Shown here in pieces: positions 1 to 9,233 of a stretch of 64,000 nucleotides of DNA. The DNA is from Mesorhizobium sp. NBSH29 (GTDB lineage Bacteria > Pseudomonadota > Alphaproteobacteria > Rhizobiales > Rhizobiaceae). The position numbers and the translations under genes were made by a program. The notes below the pieces were generated by a model, which saw nothing but the letters and a program-made list of their open reading frames with translations, ran no database searches and was not told the DNA's origin. The first letter of the stretch is position 1. Each line of letters opens with the position of its first letter. The DNA lies in NCBI RefSeq assembly GCF_015500055.1, contig NZ_CP045492.1, positions 754,501 to 818,500 on the forward strand, in the 5' to 3' direction.

Positions 1-145
1 ATTTGGCATCCTGCACGGTAAATTCCTCACCGCGCTTAACCATCTCGGCTAGGTCCTCAAGGGTCACATAGGTCGAGGTGCCAGTGTTATAGAGCCGCCG
101 GTTCGCATATTTCTTGATGACTATCGGATCGCCTTTAGCAGCCAT
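1..145 (-). CDS. phaR: PhaR, polyhydroxyalkanoate synthesis repressor (N-terminal part, cut by window edge)
   Basis: The minus strand reads from an ATG at 145 into the window edge, giving the first 48 residues, with motifs KKYANRRLYNTGTS and YVTLEDLAEMV. These are hallmarks of the PhaR DNA-binding N-terminal domain. In the family, PhaR binds both DNA and PHB granules and represses phasin and PHB genes until polymer is present. It stands divergent from phaA-phaB, the usual rhizobial arrangement, so the 275-bp gap probably carries its own operators. The C-terminal part is outside the window, so full length cannot be judged. Confidence 0.93.
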   Translation of the reverse strand, partial: MAAKGDPIVIKKYANRRLYNTGTSTYVTLEDLAEMVKRGEEFTVQDAK

Positions 146-286
146 CGGATCTCTCCCCAATCAGTGCGCCCAACCGGATGGATCCCGGCATCGGTCATTA
201 CCCGGAAAGGATATGCGCAAATCCACCGGATTTGAAAGCGCTTTGTGCACTGCGGGATTGAAGGCGCCCCATTCCTGGGCGGAATA

Positions 287-318
287 TGCTGCACAGCAAA
301 ATTGTCCGACGCTGCAGC
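287..318. promoter_or_regulatory. Two TGC-rich palindromes between phaR and phaA, possible PhaR operators
   Basis: Positions 287-298 read TGCTG-CA-CAGCA (5-bp perfect arms) and 311-318 read GCTGCAGC (perfect palindrome). PhaR of Paracoccus is known to bind TGC-rich inverted repeats of the CTGC-N-GCAG kind, and this gap lies between phaR and phaAB. Assignment as PhaR operators is inference from motif likeness and location. Confidence 0.4.
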
Positions 319-419
319 ATGCCTGCACCACGCCTATTTCCGGTTTGACTTGGCCCCGATAACCAGCAAGAAAAAAGCAGAGAGCTCACCGCACCTCGCC
401 GAACATCTGGAGACGTCTT

Positions 420-1607
420 ATGCCTGCTTCCGAATCGATCGTCATCGCAAGCGCCGCGCGCACACCAGTAGGTTCCTTCAACGGGTCCTTTGCTGCGACG
501 CCTGCACACGAGCTCGGGGCTCTCGTGATCAAGGAAGCGCTGAGCCGCGCCGGAGTGGACGCAGCAGAGGTTGATGAGGTCATCCTCGGCCAGGTGTTGA
601 CCGCAGGTCAGGGCCAAAATCCGGCACGACAGGCTGCTATCTTGGCAGGAGTACCGAAAGAGGCTTCAGCCTGGATCCTCAACCAGGTCTGCGGATCGGG
701 CCTGCGCACCATCGCCATCGGCATGCAGCAGATCGCCTCCGGCGACGCGAAGATCATTATCGCCGGCGGGCAGGAATCCATGTCGCTGTCGCCACACTGC
801 GCGCATTTGCGTAGCGGCGTGAAAATGGGCGACTTTGCGATGATCGACACGATGATCCGCGACGGGCTGTGGGATGCCTTCAATGGCTATCACATGGGCA
901 ATACGGCAGAGAATGTAGCGCGCCAGTTTCAGATTACCCGGGAAATGCAAGACGAGTTCGCCCTCGCCTCTCAAAATAAGGCGGAGGCCGCCCAGACAGC
1001 CGGAAAATTCAAGGACGAGATCGTTCCGGTGACAATCAAGGGTCGCAAAGGCGACACGATCATCGACCAGGACGAATATATTCGTCTTGGCGCAACCATC
1101 GACGCCATGCAGCGGCTACGCCCGGCCTTCGAGAAGGATGGCACGGTGACTGCGGCAAACGCATCCGGCATCAATGATGGCGCCGGCGCAGTACTTTTGA
1201 TGAGCGAGGCTGAAGCAACCCGGCGCGGCCTGACGCCGCTCGCACGAATTGTCTCCTGGGCGACTGCTGGAGTTGATCCGGCAGTGATGGGCACCGGGCC
1301 AATCCCTGCATCGCGCAAGGCATTGGAAAAGGCCGGCTGGACTGCCGCTGATCTGGACCTGGTCGAAGCCAATGAGGCCTTCGCAGCACAGGCCTGCGCG
1401 GTGAACAAGGACATGGGCTGGAACCCCGAAATCGTCAACGTAAACGGCGGCGCCATTGCCATCGGCCACCCAATCGGCGCATCGGGCACACGCATCTTCA
1501 ACACGCTTGTCTATGAAATGCGTCGGCGCGATGCAAAAAAGGGCTTGGCAACACTGTGTATTGGCGGCGGAATGGGTGTGGCCATGTGCGTGGAAGCAAT
1601 GAACTGA
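420..1607 (+). CDS. phaA: Acetyl-CoA acetyltransferase (beta-ketothiolase) PhaA
   Basis: It condenses two acetyl-CoA to acetoacetyl-CoA, the first step of poly-3-hydroxybutyrate synthesis, in the cytoplasm. The 395-residue length is typical of biosynthetic thiolases. The nucleophile is Cys91 in NQVCGSGLR, with His350 in [10 protein letters not shown] and Cys380 in LCIGGGMG completing the thiolase triad. The ATG at 420 follows a TGGAGA Shine-Dalgarno at 408-413. phaB follows 82 bp downstream on the same strand, and phaR is divergent upstream, so this is the PHB synthesis operon. Nothing looks damaged. Confidence 0.97.
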   Translation: MPASESIVIASAARTPVGSFNGSFAATPAHELGALVIKEALSRAGVDAAEVDEVILGQVLTAGQGQNPARQAAILAGVPKEASAWILNQVCGSGLRTIAIGMQQIASGDAKIIIAGGQESMSLSPHCAHLRSGVKMGDFAMIDTMIRDGLWDAFNGYHMGNTAENVARQFQITREMQDEFALASQNKAEAAQTAGKFKDEIVPVTIKGRKGDTIIDQDEYIRLGATIDAMQRLRPAFEKDGTVTAANASGINDGAGAVLLMSEAEATRRGLTPLARIVSWATAGVDPAVMGTGPIPASRKALEKAGWTAADLDLVEANEAFAAQACAVNKDMGWNPEIVNVNGGAIAIGHPIGASGTRIFNTLVYEMRRRDAKKGLATLCIGGGMGVAMCVEAMN

Positions 1608-1689
1608 CAACCACGGGAACGGATATCGACGGATAGAAGAGTTAACAACGCCTCGCCGTTGATATCGCTGATGCAAATGGGAGGAATGG

Positions 1690-2412
1690 ATGAGCAGAAC
1701 CGCCATCGTCACTGGGGGCACGCGGGGCATAGGCGCAGCGATCGCTGTCGCACTTAAGCAAGCGGGCTGCAATGTGGCAGCAAATTATGCCGGCAATGAT
1801 GAGGCTGCCGAACGCTTCAACGCCGAAACCGGCATTCCCGTTTATAGATGGTCCGTCGCCGACTACGACGCCTGTGTGGATGGCCTCGGCAAGGTCGAGG
1901 CCAATCTTGGCCCGATCGATATCCTTGTGAATAATGCAGGTATCACGCGTGACGCTCCCTTTCACAAGATGACGCGCGAACAGTGGCAGGAGGTCATGGA
2001 TACCAACCTGAACGGCGTTTTCAACATGACGCATCCATTGTGGCAGGGAATGCGCGAACGCAAGTTCGGTCGCGTCGTTAACATCTCGTCGATCAACGGG
2101 CAAAAGGGCCAGTTTGCCCAAGCCAACTATTCAGCTGCAAAAGCGGGCGATCTGGGTTTCACCAAAAGCCTGGCACAGGAAGGCGCGCGGGCCGGCATAA
2201 CGGTCAACGCAATTTGCCCCGGCTACATCGCAACCGATATGGTCATGGCCGTTCCTGAAAAGATCCGCGAGCAGATCATTGCGCAAATCCCTGTCGGAAG
2301 GTTGGGTGAAGCTGCCGAAATAGCCCGCTGCGTGGTCTTCTTGGCATCTGACGATGCAGGCTTCATCACCGGATCGACACTCACCGCAAATGGTGGGCAG
2401 TTTGTAGTCTGA
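1690..2412 (+). CDS. phaB: Acetoacetyl-CoA reductase PhaB (SDR family)
   Basis: It reduces acetoacetyl-CoA to (R)-3-hydroxybutyryl-CoA with NADPH, supplying the PHB synthase monomer. This 240-residue short-chain dehydrogenase has the nucleotide motif TGGTRGIG at residues 8-15, NNAG at 81-84, and the catalytic Ser134, Tyr147 and Lys151. The start has a GGAGG Shine-Dalgarno at about 1679-1683. It is co-oriented with phaA and ends just before a bidirectional terminator. The PHB synthase gene phaC is not in the window, as is common in rhizobia. Confidence 0.96.
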   Translation: MSRTAIVTGGTRGIGAAIAVALKQAGCNVAANYAGNDEAAERFNAETGIPVYRWSVADYDACVDGLGKVEANLGPIDILVNNAGITRDAPFHKMTREQWQEVMDTNLNGVFNMTHPLWQGMRERKFGRVVNISSINGQKGQFAQANYSAAKAGDLGFTKSLAQEGARAGITVNAICPGYIATDMVMAVPEKIREQIIAQIPVGRLGEAAEIARCVVFLASDDAGFITGSTLTANGGQFVV

Positions 2413-2429
2413 GCAGGTGTTATCTCGCC

Positions 2430-2461
2430 AAAAAAACGGCGCCGCAAGGCGCCGTTTTTTC
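2430..2461. terminator. Bidirectional intrinsic terminator between phaB and aqpZ
   Basis: A perfect 7-bp stem CGGCGCC (2437-2443) / GGCGCCG (2448-2454) with a GCAA tetraloop is flanked by an A tract (2430-2436) and a T tract (2455-2460). It can therefore serve phaB on the plus strand and the converging aquaporin gene on the minus strand. Confidence 0.9.
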
Positions 2462-2476
2462 TTGATAGAGCATTGA

Positions 2477-3175
2477 TCAGGCCGTCGGCTCGTCGCCCAT
2501 AAGCGTCTTGTGGGCAAAGCCGGCTAGGATCGCCCCAACAATGGGCGCCAGCCAGAACAGCCATAATTGCTGCAGCGCTATTCCGCCGACAAAGAGCGCA
2601 GGCCCGGTAGAGCGGGCAGGATTGACGGACGTGTTGGTAACCGGGATCGAGATCAGGTGGATCAGCGTCAACGCCAGCCCTATGGCAATCGGCGCGAAGC
2701 CGGCCGGCACGCGGCCTGACGTAGCGCCCAGAATGATCATCAGGAACATGAAGGTCAGCATGACCTCAGTCACCAGCGCTGCCTGCATCGAATATTTCCC
2801 AGGCGACGCATCGCCATAGCCGTTGGTAGCAAAGCCGCCAATGGACGTGAAATCGGCTTTCCCGGACACGACGCTATAAAGCACCGCCGAAGCAAGGATA
2901 GCACCAATCACCTGCGCCATGACATAGGGAATGATGTCCTTTGCGGGAAACCGCCCCGCCGCCAGTAGGCCAATCGAAACGGCCGGATTGAAATGCCCCC
3001 CGGAGATTCCACCTACCGCATAGGCCATCGTTAAAACAGTCAAGCCGAAGGCGAACGCAACGCCGAGCAGCCCGATTCCCACTTCCGGAAATGTCGCAGC
3101 CAGCACCGCGCTGCCGCATCCCCCGAACACCAGCCAGAATGTACCAAGAAACTCTGCAATCAAACGTTTGGTCAT
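2477..3175 (-). CDS. aqpZ: Aquaporin Z, water channel
   Basis: This is an inner-membrane MIP-family channel, 232 residues with six predicted hydrophobic segments and two NPA loops, HFNPAVS (Asn63) and SVNPARS (Asn186). The residues Phe43, His174, Thr183 and Arg189 match the selectivity filter of E. coli AqpZ, including the numbering. That argues for a strict water channel rather than a glycerol facilitator. It converges on phaB with a shared terminator. No partner gene is linked. The ATG at 3175 is preceded on the minus strand by a GA-rich Shine-Dalgarno (GAGGGAAA). Confidence 0.96.
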   Translation of the reverse strand: MTKRLIAEFLGTFWLVFGGCGSAVLAATFPEVGIGLLGVAFAFGLTVLTMAYAVGGISGGHFNPAVSIGLLAAGRFPAKDIIPYVMAQVIGAILASAVLYSVVSGKADFTSIGGFATNGYGDASPGKYSMQAALVTEVMLTFMFLMIILGATSGRVPAGFAPIAIGLALTLIHLISIPVTNTSVNPARSTGPALFVGGIALQQLWLFWLAPIVGAILAGFAHKTLMGDEPTA

Positions 3176-3907
3176 GATTTTCCCTCCTCATACAATGTGC
3201 GGTTGTGCGCACGGACCTTGCGTAAACACAATTGTACCCGTCGTGCGTTCAGGCCAATCAGCGCGCAAACCACAGCTTTTTTTCCTTCGCGTCCTTCGAC
3301 GCGCAACTTCGGCATGTCCCGCAACAGGACAGAAAGGTTATTACGGGGAAAAATACTGATCAGTTGAAGGCACACATTCATGGACGTTAGGGAACGCCCG
3401 ATGCCGTGACGCTATATGTAGGGGTGAACACAACAAGAATCTTTCGAAAAATCTGATTCGTAGCTGCTTCGTTCCGTGTTTGGCTTGAGTGTTAACGCAA
3501 ACTGGTTTGTTCGGGGCCGGCCGCTCCCAGTGCCTAAGGAATTTGTTAACACTATCGAGGAGTTAAGGAGATTTTATCCATGACCAAGACGCTAGTTATG
3601 GTGAACTCCAACCCGCGTTAACCAATTGCAGGAAATTTGCCGAAAACGGGGAAATCAACGATTCAGCATCTGGTGTCAGGCTTCATCAGTTTCGCTAGAT
3701 GTCGCCGTGAACAAAACCTGAATAGGGCTGAGTCAGTGATTCGTCGCTGATTCGTTCCAGACTCGTTCCAAACGTTAACTGGCAGCCATTTTGCGCTTTC
3801 GCTCTGCTTTTTTTTTCCTATATGTGTCGCGGTGGCGTTTGCCCTACGGTGCCGCCGTTTTCGTCCGCTCCTAACGGACCCAAACAGGAAAGCGATCCAT
3901 CTCTGCG
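3176..3907. promoter_or_regulatory. 732-bp gene-poor region with clustered GANTC and GTTAAC sites
   Basis: No ordinary gene fits here. GANTC (the CcrM methylation site of alphaproteobacteria) occurs at 3437, 3455, 3660, 3730, 3738, 3749 and 3760. GTTAAC occurs at 3491, 3545, 3617 and 3774. The densest run, four GANTC in 35 bp (3730-3764), lies about 145 bp upstream of the helicase start. GANTC clusters often mark cell-cycle-controlled promoters and TTAAC resembles a CtrA half site, but no complete TTAA-N7-TTAA box was found. Function is inference. Confidence 0.45.
3580..3621 (+). CDS. 14-codon ORF with strong Shine-Dalgarno, possible leader peptide or gene remnant
   Basis: ATG at 3580 encodes MTKTLVMVNSNPR and stops with TAA at 3619-3621. 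An AAGGAGA-type Shine-Dalgarno at 3565-3571 stands at an ideal spacing, better than that of the helicase downstream. I do not recognise the peptide. It could be a translated leader, a short uncharacterised protein, or the stub of a lost gene. Support is the ribosome site alone. Confidence 0.3.
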   Translation: MTKTLVMVNSNPR

Positions 3908-6900
3908 ATGAATATGCTGCCGAAACAGAGCGGTCCTGGCGCGGTATCCGGCCGCGATGTAACCGCCGTGCTTGGTCCGACCAACACCGGCAAGACGCAT
4001 CTTGCCATCGAGCGGATGGTCGCCCATGGCAGCGGTCTGATCGGTTTGCCGCTCCGCCTGCTAGCACGCGAGGTCTATAGCCGGGTTGTCGAAAAGGTCG
4101 GCCATGCCAACGTCGCGCTGATCACCGGCGAAGAGAAGATCCATCCGCCCGGCGCCCGCTTCTCGGTCTGCACCGTGGAGGCGCTGCCACGTGAAACCAA
4201 GGCTGCCTTTGTTGCCATTGACGAGGTGCAACTGGCAGGAGACTTGGAGCGCGGACACATTTTCACAGACCGCATACTTACACTCCGAGGTCGCGAGGAA
4301 ACGCTGCTGCTTGGCGCCGCCACCATGCGCGGCATTCTGGAACGGCTTTTGCCGGGCATTTCGGTAGTGACCCGCCCGCGCCTTTCGCACCTTGCATATG
4401 AGGGGCAAAAGAAGCTCACGCGGCTGCCGCGCCGCTCTGCCATCGTCGCCTTTTCGGCCGATGAGGTCTATTCGATCGCGGAGCTGATCCGCCGCCAGCG
4501 CGGAGGTGCAGCAGTGGTGCTGGGAGCGCTCAGCCCCCGGACCCGCAATGCGCAGGTTGAGCTCTACCAGAACGGCGATGTCGAATATCTTGTCGCAACC
4601 GATGCAATAGGCATGGGGCTCAACCTCGATGTCGACCACGTAGCCTTTGCTCAGAACCGTAAATTCGACGGCTTTCAATATCGCGACCTCACCGCTGCCG
4701 AACTCGGCCAGGTTGCAGGGCGGGCCGGCCGGCATCTGCGTGACGGTACATTCGGCGTGACCGGCCAGGTCGATCCGCTAGACGATGAACTGGTGCGCCG
4801 GATCGAGGCGCATGAATTCAATCCTGTTAAAATATTGCAGTGGCGAACCGCCGCATTCGATTTCACCGATATCGATGCTTTGAAGCGCTCCATCGAAACA
4901 CCGGCGCCTACCGACGGCCTCACCCGCGCATTGCCGGCAGTTGACGCGCAGGCTCTGGAGCAGTTGTCGCGTGATCCGGACATTCGGCGGCTTTCGACGA
5001 GCCGCGAGCGAGTCGCGCTTTTGTGGGAAGCGTGCGCGTTACCGGATTATCGACGCATTGCCCCGGCTCAACACTCGGATTTGATCGCATCCATGTATCT
5101 CGACCTCGCCGAGCGCGGCCATGTCGATGAGAATTATATGGCCGAGCAAGTCAGGCGCGCCGATTCTGCCGATGGCGATATCGATACACTGTCGCATCGC
5201 ATTGCGCAGATCCGCACCTGGACCTATGTCTCCAACCGTCCTGGATGGCTTGCCGATCCCACACACTGGCAGGAAAAAACGCGCGAGATTGAAGACAGAT
5301 TGTCGGATGCCCTGCATGACCGGTTGACGAAACGCTTCGTAGACCGCAGGACTTCCGTGCTTATGAGACGCCTGAGAGAAAATAGCATGCTTGAAGCCGA
5401 AATCAGCCCAACCGGAGCGGTTCTTGTCGAAGGCCATCCGGTAGGCGAGTTGCAGGGGTTTCGCTTCACCGCGGACCAAACCGCCGAAGGCGAAGACGCC
5501 AAAGCCATAAAATCCGCCGCCCAAAAGGCGCTTGCGCTGGAATATGATGCGCGTGCCGAGAGGTTTTCCACGTCCGGCAACAGCGATATCGCGCTCGGCT
5601 CGGACGGCGTGCTTCGCTGGATCGGCGCTCCCATCGCAACGCTGACCTCAGACGAAGACGCGTTGAAACCGCGCGTCATTCTTTTGGCCGACGAACAATT
5701 AACCGGACAATCGCGCGACAAAGTCGCCGTACGGGCGGAACGCTTTGTAGGATTTCAGATCGAAAGCCTTCTCAAGCCGCTGGTCGACCTGCGTGATGCC
5801 GAGCAGCTGGCGGGCACCGCCCGTGGCATTGCCTTTCGACTTGTCGAGAATTTCGGCCTAATCAACCGACGCGACATTGCAGACGAGGTAAAAGCGCTCG
5901 ACCAAGATGCGCGTGGCGCGCTTCGGCGTCTCGGCGTCCGTTTTGGTGCATATCACATTTTTGTCCCTGCGCTTTTGAAGCCGGGGCCGGCAGGTTTGGT
6001 AACTCTGCTCTGGGCACTGAAGCATGACGGCAAGGACAAAGCCGGCTTCGGCGATGTTGTTCATTCGCTCGCCGCAGGTAGGACTTCGGTGGTTATAGAC
6101 GCGACCTACGACCCGACTTTCTACCGCCTCGCAGGCTTCCGCAATCTTGGCCGCCGCGCTGTTCGCGTCGACATTCTCGAGCGGCTGGCCGATCTCATCC
6201 GCCCGGCGCTGGCCTGGCGTCAGGGAACCGGGCCTCGCCCGGATGGAGCTTTTGACGGCAATACATTTCTAGTGACCCCCGCAATGATGTCCATCCTCGG
6301 CGCCACTGCCGATGATGTTGAGGAGATATTGAAGGGCCTAGGCTACCGATCTGAGCCGAAGGAAGCCGGCTCCGTCAAGCAAAAGCTGGCAGAGCTCGAC
6401 GAATCGGTTCGGCAGGCCGCTGCCGCAGCAGAAGTCAAAAAGGCCGCTGCGCAAGCTGAAGATGTCCAGGCAAAAGCAGCGGCGGAAGTCGAGACCGTTG
6501 AACTCCCGGTCTCCCCAGAAGCTGCAGAGCTAGCCGAGCCTGGCGCAGAAACAGACGCAACAGGCGATGCATTGACCGAGCCGGGCAGCACCGTACCCCA
6601 TCTCGCCGCAGGAGTGGATGCCGAGCCCGCTAATCTGCAACTCGCCGAAGAAGAAGCCACAGTAGGCGATTCCAGTCTGGCCGCTGGAGCGGTAGCGCCT
6701 GTGGCTTCTGAGGAACCGTCGACGATTGAGGTTCAAATCAGCGAGCTTTCGCCTGCAGTTCCGGGCCACACAGACGCTTCGATCATGGCGAGCGAGGTGG
6801 GTGCGTCCTCCCCCGAAACACCACCGGTTGAGGAAGCCAAGCCAATTCTGGTATGGCGTCAGGCCCGCTTCGAGGATCGCACCGGGCAAAGACGCGGCAA

Positions 6901-7165
6901 TCAGCGGTCGAACGCCCGCAAACCGAACCCTGCACCGGCACCGAAGGGCGAAGCAGCAGGAGACGCTCATGTCGGCAAACCTCGACGCGAAGGTGGGCGT
7001 GAACGCTTTGATCGGAAATTCCAGGGAAAAAAACCAGGTCCACCGGTAAATCACAAGCCCAAACCTGAGTTCCAGCCGCGCCCGCGTGAAGAGCGGCCCG
7101 TTCGAATCGACCCGGATTCACCCTTTGCCAAGCTCGCGGCGCTGCGGGATCAGTTAAAGAAGTAG
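3908..7165 (+). CDS. SUV3-like DExH-box RNA/DNA helicase with long low-complexity basic tail
   Basis: This 1085-residue superfamily 2 helicase is related to mitochondrial SUV3. Walker A is GPTNTGKT (residues 23-30), the DExH-type box DEVQ (105-108), and the C-terminal helicase motifs are TDAIGMGLNL (231-240) and QVAGRAGR (268-275). Residues from about 835 to 980 are Ala/Glu-rich and look disordered. The last hundred or so are basic and rich in Arg, Lys, Pro and Gln, suggesting nucleic acid binding. The family acts on RNA; the exact substrate in alphaproteobacteria is not settled. The S4-domain gene follows by 15 bp, implying co-transcription and a shared RNA-related role. No strong Shine-Dalgarno precedes the start, and ATG 3914 is an alternative. 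Confidence 0.88.
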   Translation: MNMLPKQSGPGAVSGRDVTAVLGPTNTGKTHLAIERMVAHGSGLIGLPLRLLAREVYSRVVEKVGHANVALITGEEKIHPPGARFSVCTVEALPRETKAAFVAIDEVQLAGDLERGHIFTDRILTLRGREETLLLGAATMRGILERLLPGISVVTRPRLSHLAYEGQKKLTRLPRRSAIVAFSADEVYSIAELIRRQRGGAAVVLGALSPRTRNAQVELYQNGDVEYLVATDAIGMGLNLDVDHVAFAQNRKFDGFQYRDLTAAELGQVAGRAGRHLRDGTFGVTGQVDPLDDELVRRIEAHEFNPVKILQWRTAAFDFTDIDALKRSIETPAPTDGLTRALPAVDAQALEQLSRDPDIRRLSTSRERVALLWEACALPDYRRIAPAQHSDLIASMYLDLAERGHVDENYMAEQVRRADSADGDIDTLSHRIAQIRTWTYVSNRPGWLADPTHWQEKTREIEDRLSDALHDRLTKRFVDRRTSVLMRRLRENSMLEAEISPTGAVLVEGHPVGELQGFRFTADQTAEGEDAKAIKSAAQKALALEYDARAERFSTSGNSDIALGSDGVLRWIGAPIATLTSDEDALKPRVILLADEQLTGQSRDKVAVRAERFVGFQIESLLKPLVDLRDAEQLAGTARGIAFRLVENFGLINRRDIADEVKALDQDARGALRRLGVRFGAYHIFVPALLKPGPAGLVTLLWALKHDGKDKAGFGDVVHSLAAGRTSVVIDATYDPTFYRLAGFRNLGRRAVRVDILERLADLIRPALAWRQGTGPRPDGAFDGNTFLVTPAMMSILGATADDVEEILKGLGYRSEPKEAGSVKQKLAELDESVRQAAAAAEVKKAAAQAEDVQAKAAAEVETVELPVSPEAAELAEPGAETDATGDALTEPGSTVPHLAAGVDAEPANLQLAEEEATVGDSSLAAGAVAPVASEEPSTIEVQISELSPAVPGHTDASIMASEVGASSPETPPVEEAKPILVWRQARFEDRTGQRRGNQRSNARKPNPAPAPKGEAAGDAHVGKPRREGGRERFDRKFQGKKPGPPVNHKPKPEFQPRPREERPVRIDPDSPFAKLAALRDQLKK

Positions 7166-7180
7166 CCAGGTTTGCTGCCT

Positions 7181-7567
7181 ATGACCGCTGTTGGCCGCCA
7201 ACGTCTCGACAAATGGCTGTTCTTTGCGAGGGTGGTGAAGTCGCGTTCGCTGAGCGCCAAACTGGCGCAAGCCGGTCGCATCCGGATTAATCAAGTCAAG
7301 ACGGACAACGCCGCCCACGCCGTAAAGCCAGGCGATGTGCTAACCATTACGCTTGATCGGCAACTGCTGGTCTATCAGATTGTCGACTGTGGCAGTCGCC
7401 GCGGCCCTGCGGAAGAAGCGCGGCGCCTCTATGACGACATTTCGCCCAAACCGCTTCCGCGCGAGGCGATTTCGGCAACCGGCGCTTTGCCCGAGCGCGA
7501 AGCTGGGTCGGGCCGTCCCACCAAGAAGGAGCGGCGGGCGACCGATCGCTTGCGAGATCCCGGCTAG
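7181..7567 (+). CDS. S4 RNA-binding domain protein, Hsp15-like
   Basis: The protein has 128 residues. Residues 4-65 form an S4 domain (RQRLDKWLFFARVVKSRS, then the GRIRIN turn), followed by a basic C-terminal tail containing RPTKKERRATDR. This matches the Hsp15/HslR class, which in E. coli binds free 50S subunits carrying nascent chains. I chose the ATG at 7181 rather than an upstream in-frame TTG at 7172. It sits directly behind the SUV3-like helicase, a pairing that fits RNA metabolism. Confidence 0.85.
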   Translation: MTAVGRQRLDKWLFFARVVKSRSLSAKLAQAGRIRINQVKTDNAAHAVKPGDVLTITLDRQLLVYQIVDCGSRRGPAEEARRLYDDISPKPLPREAISATGALPEREAGSGRPTKKERRATDRLRDPG

Positions 7568-7727
7568 CATCGTACGGGCGCGGGCGCGCCGCTGGTCACC
7601 TCGCCCCCATGAAAAACTGTTCCGTTTCCATGGCCTGTAGCAGGCAACCGTACCCTTGCCAGAGCTCGGCAAAGCAGCTACCTCACCGGGCGGGAGCACT
7701 AAATCCGAAGGCGGCCAGGAGCCTTAT

Positions 7728-8066
7728 ATGACATATGTCGTGACCGACAACTGCATCAAGTGCAAGTACATGGACTGCATCGAGGTCTGTCCGGTCGATT
7801 GCTTCTATGAGGGCGAGAACATGCTCGTCATCCATCCCGACGAATGCATCGATTGTGGCGTCTGCGAACCCGAATGCCCGGCTGACGCGATCAAGCCGGA
7901 TACCGAATCGGGTTTGGACAAATGGCTTCAGGTCAACACCGAATACGCCAGCAAATGGCCCAACATTACGGCAAAGAAAGACGCTCCCGGCGATGCCAAG
8001 GAGTTTGACGGCGTAGAGGACAAGTTCGAAAAATATTTCTCGCCCGAACCTGGCGAAGGTGACTGA
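7728..8066 (+). CDS. fdxA: 7Fe-8S ferredoxin FdxA
   Basis: This is a small soluble electron carrier of 112 residues. The cysteines lie as C9-x2-C12-x4-C17-x3-C21, with C25, and C40-x2-C43-x2-C46-x3-C50. That arrangement, with a four-residue gap after C12, is typical of ferredoxins carrying one [3Fe-4S] and one [4Fe-4S] cluster. The C-terminal 60 residues are acidic, as in alphaproteobacterial FdxA. ATG 7728 has an AGGAG Shine-Dalgarno about 7 bp upstream. It is commonly adjacent to carD in rhizobia, as here. The redox partner is not evident. Confidence 0.95.
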   Translation: MTYVVTDNCIKCKYMDCIEVCPVDCFYEGENMLVIHPDECIDCGVCEPECPADAIKPDTESGLDKWLQVNTEYASKWPNITAKKDAPGDAKEFDGVEDKFEKYFSPEPGEGD

Positions 8067-8432
8067 TCAGTCTCCTTTGTCTCGATTGTCAAAAGCCTGC
8101 AACCGGACGCCCGTTTGGCAGGCATTGACGGTTTCCGTACGTTAGCGCTTGCAGCAAATAGTTGATTCTGGCGTGTTTTTGTGCTAGACCACGAAAACAT
8201 GCCGGTGACACAACGTCGATAAATGGCGCAGAAGCGTTAATCATTGCAAGGTGAGGGTCAATCTTCGGACCAGGGTAACTTGGGCCAGGACTAGCATGTC
8301 TACGTCCTCAGCCGCTCGTTCCAATGTTCCGGACAGTCTCTCGTGTGCCCAGGCAGCATCCATGGCCGAGAAACTTCGGCCGAGCGGGTTTCGGCGGATA
8401 TTCGCTGGTGCCAAAACAGGAGTTCAGGGCGT
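8067..8432. other. Intergenic region fdxA-carD with a possible carD promoter
   Basis: No gene is supported in these 366 bp. TTGATT at 8162-8167, followed 16-17 bp later by CTAGAC (8184-8189), could be a housekeeping promoter for carD with a leader of about 240 nt. The in-frame stretch upstream of 8433 has atypical composition and is better read as leader than protein. Confidence 0.35.
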
Positions 8433-9011
8433 ATGGCAATACAACAGCAAAAGAAAGCGTCTGCGACGCGTCACGGTTTCAAGACCGGTGAGTTTATTGT
8501 CTACCCTGCCCACGGCGTAGGCCAAATCACGTCGATCGACGAGCAGGAAGTTGCAGGCCACAAGCTTGAACTGTTTGTTATTGATTTCCAGAAGGACAAA
8601 ATGCGCCTTAAAGTTCCCGTCGCCAAAGCGGCCTCTATTGGGATGCGCAAGCTGTCCGAAACTGACTATGTTGAACGCGCCCTCAAGGTCCTGCAGGGCC
8701 GTGCCCGTGTGAAGCGCACCATGTGGTCGCGTCGCGCCCAGGAATATGATGCAAAAATCAATTCGGGTGAGTTGATCTCGATCGCCGAGGTTGTTCGTGA
8801 CCTGTACCGTGCCGAGAACCAGCCAGAGCAGTCTTACTCCGAGAGGCAGCTCTATGAGGCGGCACTTGATCGGATGGCCCGTGAAATTGCTGCGGTCAAC
8901 AAGATGTCGGATACAGAAGCGGTTCGTATTATTGAAGTAAACCTCAACAAGGGGCCTAAGCGCGGCGCCAAGGCCGACAATGAAGAAACCGAGCAGGAAG
9001 AGGCCGCATAG
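8433..9011 (+). CDS. carD: CarD/CdnL-family transcription regulator
   Basis: This 192-residue protein binds RNA polymerase beta through an N-terminal Tudor-like domain (FKTGEFIVYPAHGVGQI, residues about 13-29) and stabilises open promoter complexes with its helical C-terminal domain. CdnL in Caulobacter and Myxococcus supports rRNA and anabolic promoters. The C-terminus is acidic (EETEQEEAA). ATG 8433 follows GGAG at about 8419-8422; longer in-frame starts give a non-conserved N-terminus. It is followed by an intrinsic terminator, so it is probably monocistronic. Confidence 0.95.
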   Translation: MAIQQQKKASATRHGFKTGEFIVYPAHGVGQITSIDEQEVAGHKLELFVIDFQKDKMRLKVPVAKAASIGMRKLSETDYVERALKVLQGRARVKRTMWSRRAQEYDAKINSGELISIAEVVRDLYRAENQPEQSYSERQLYEAALDRMAREIAAVNKMSDTEAVRIIEVNLNKGPKRGAKADNEETEQEEAA

Positions 9012-9032
9012 CCTCCTTTACAATGACTTCGG

Positions 9033-9071
9033 AAAACCCGGCATGCTCATCTGAGCCGCCGGGTTTTTTTT
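9033..9071 (+). terminator. Intrinsic terminator after carD
   Basis: AAAACCCGGC (9033-9042) pairs perfectly with GCCGGGTTTT (9058-9067) around a 15-nt loop, and the T run continues to 9071. Confidence 0.88.
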
Positions 9072-9233
9072 GGCCCGGCTGGCTCGTCATAAGCCGCGTC
9101 GAATGGAACAAACGGCTCCATCGCACGTTGCGCAAATGTCCTGGCCGTTACTAAAAAACGGCACGTCCTGAGATAGCGCTCCTTCCCTGACGGGCAAGGT
9201 CGACATCAAAATGGAGCCGGAGTGCCAGGCAAC

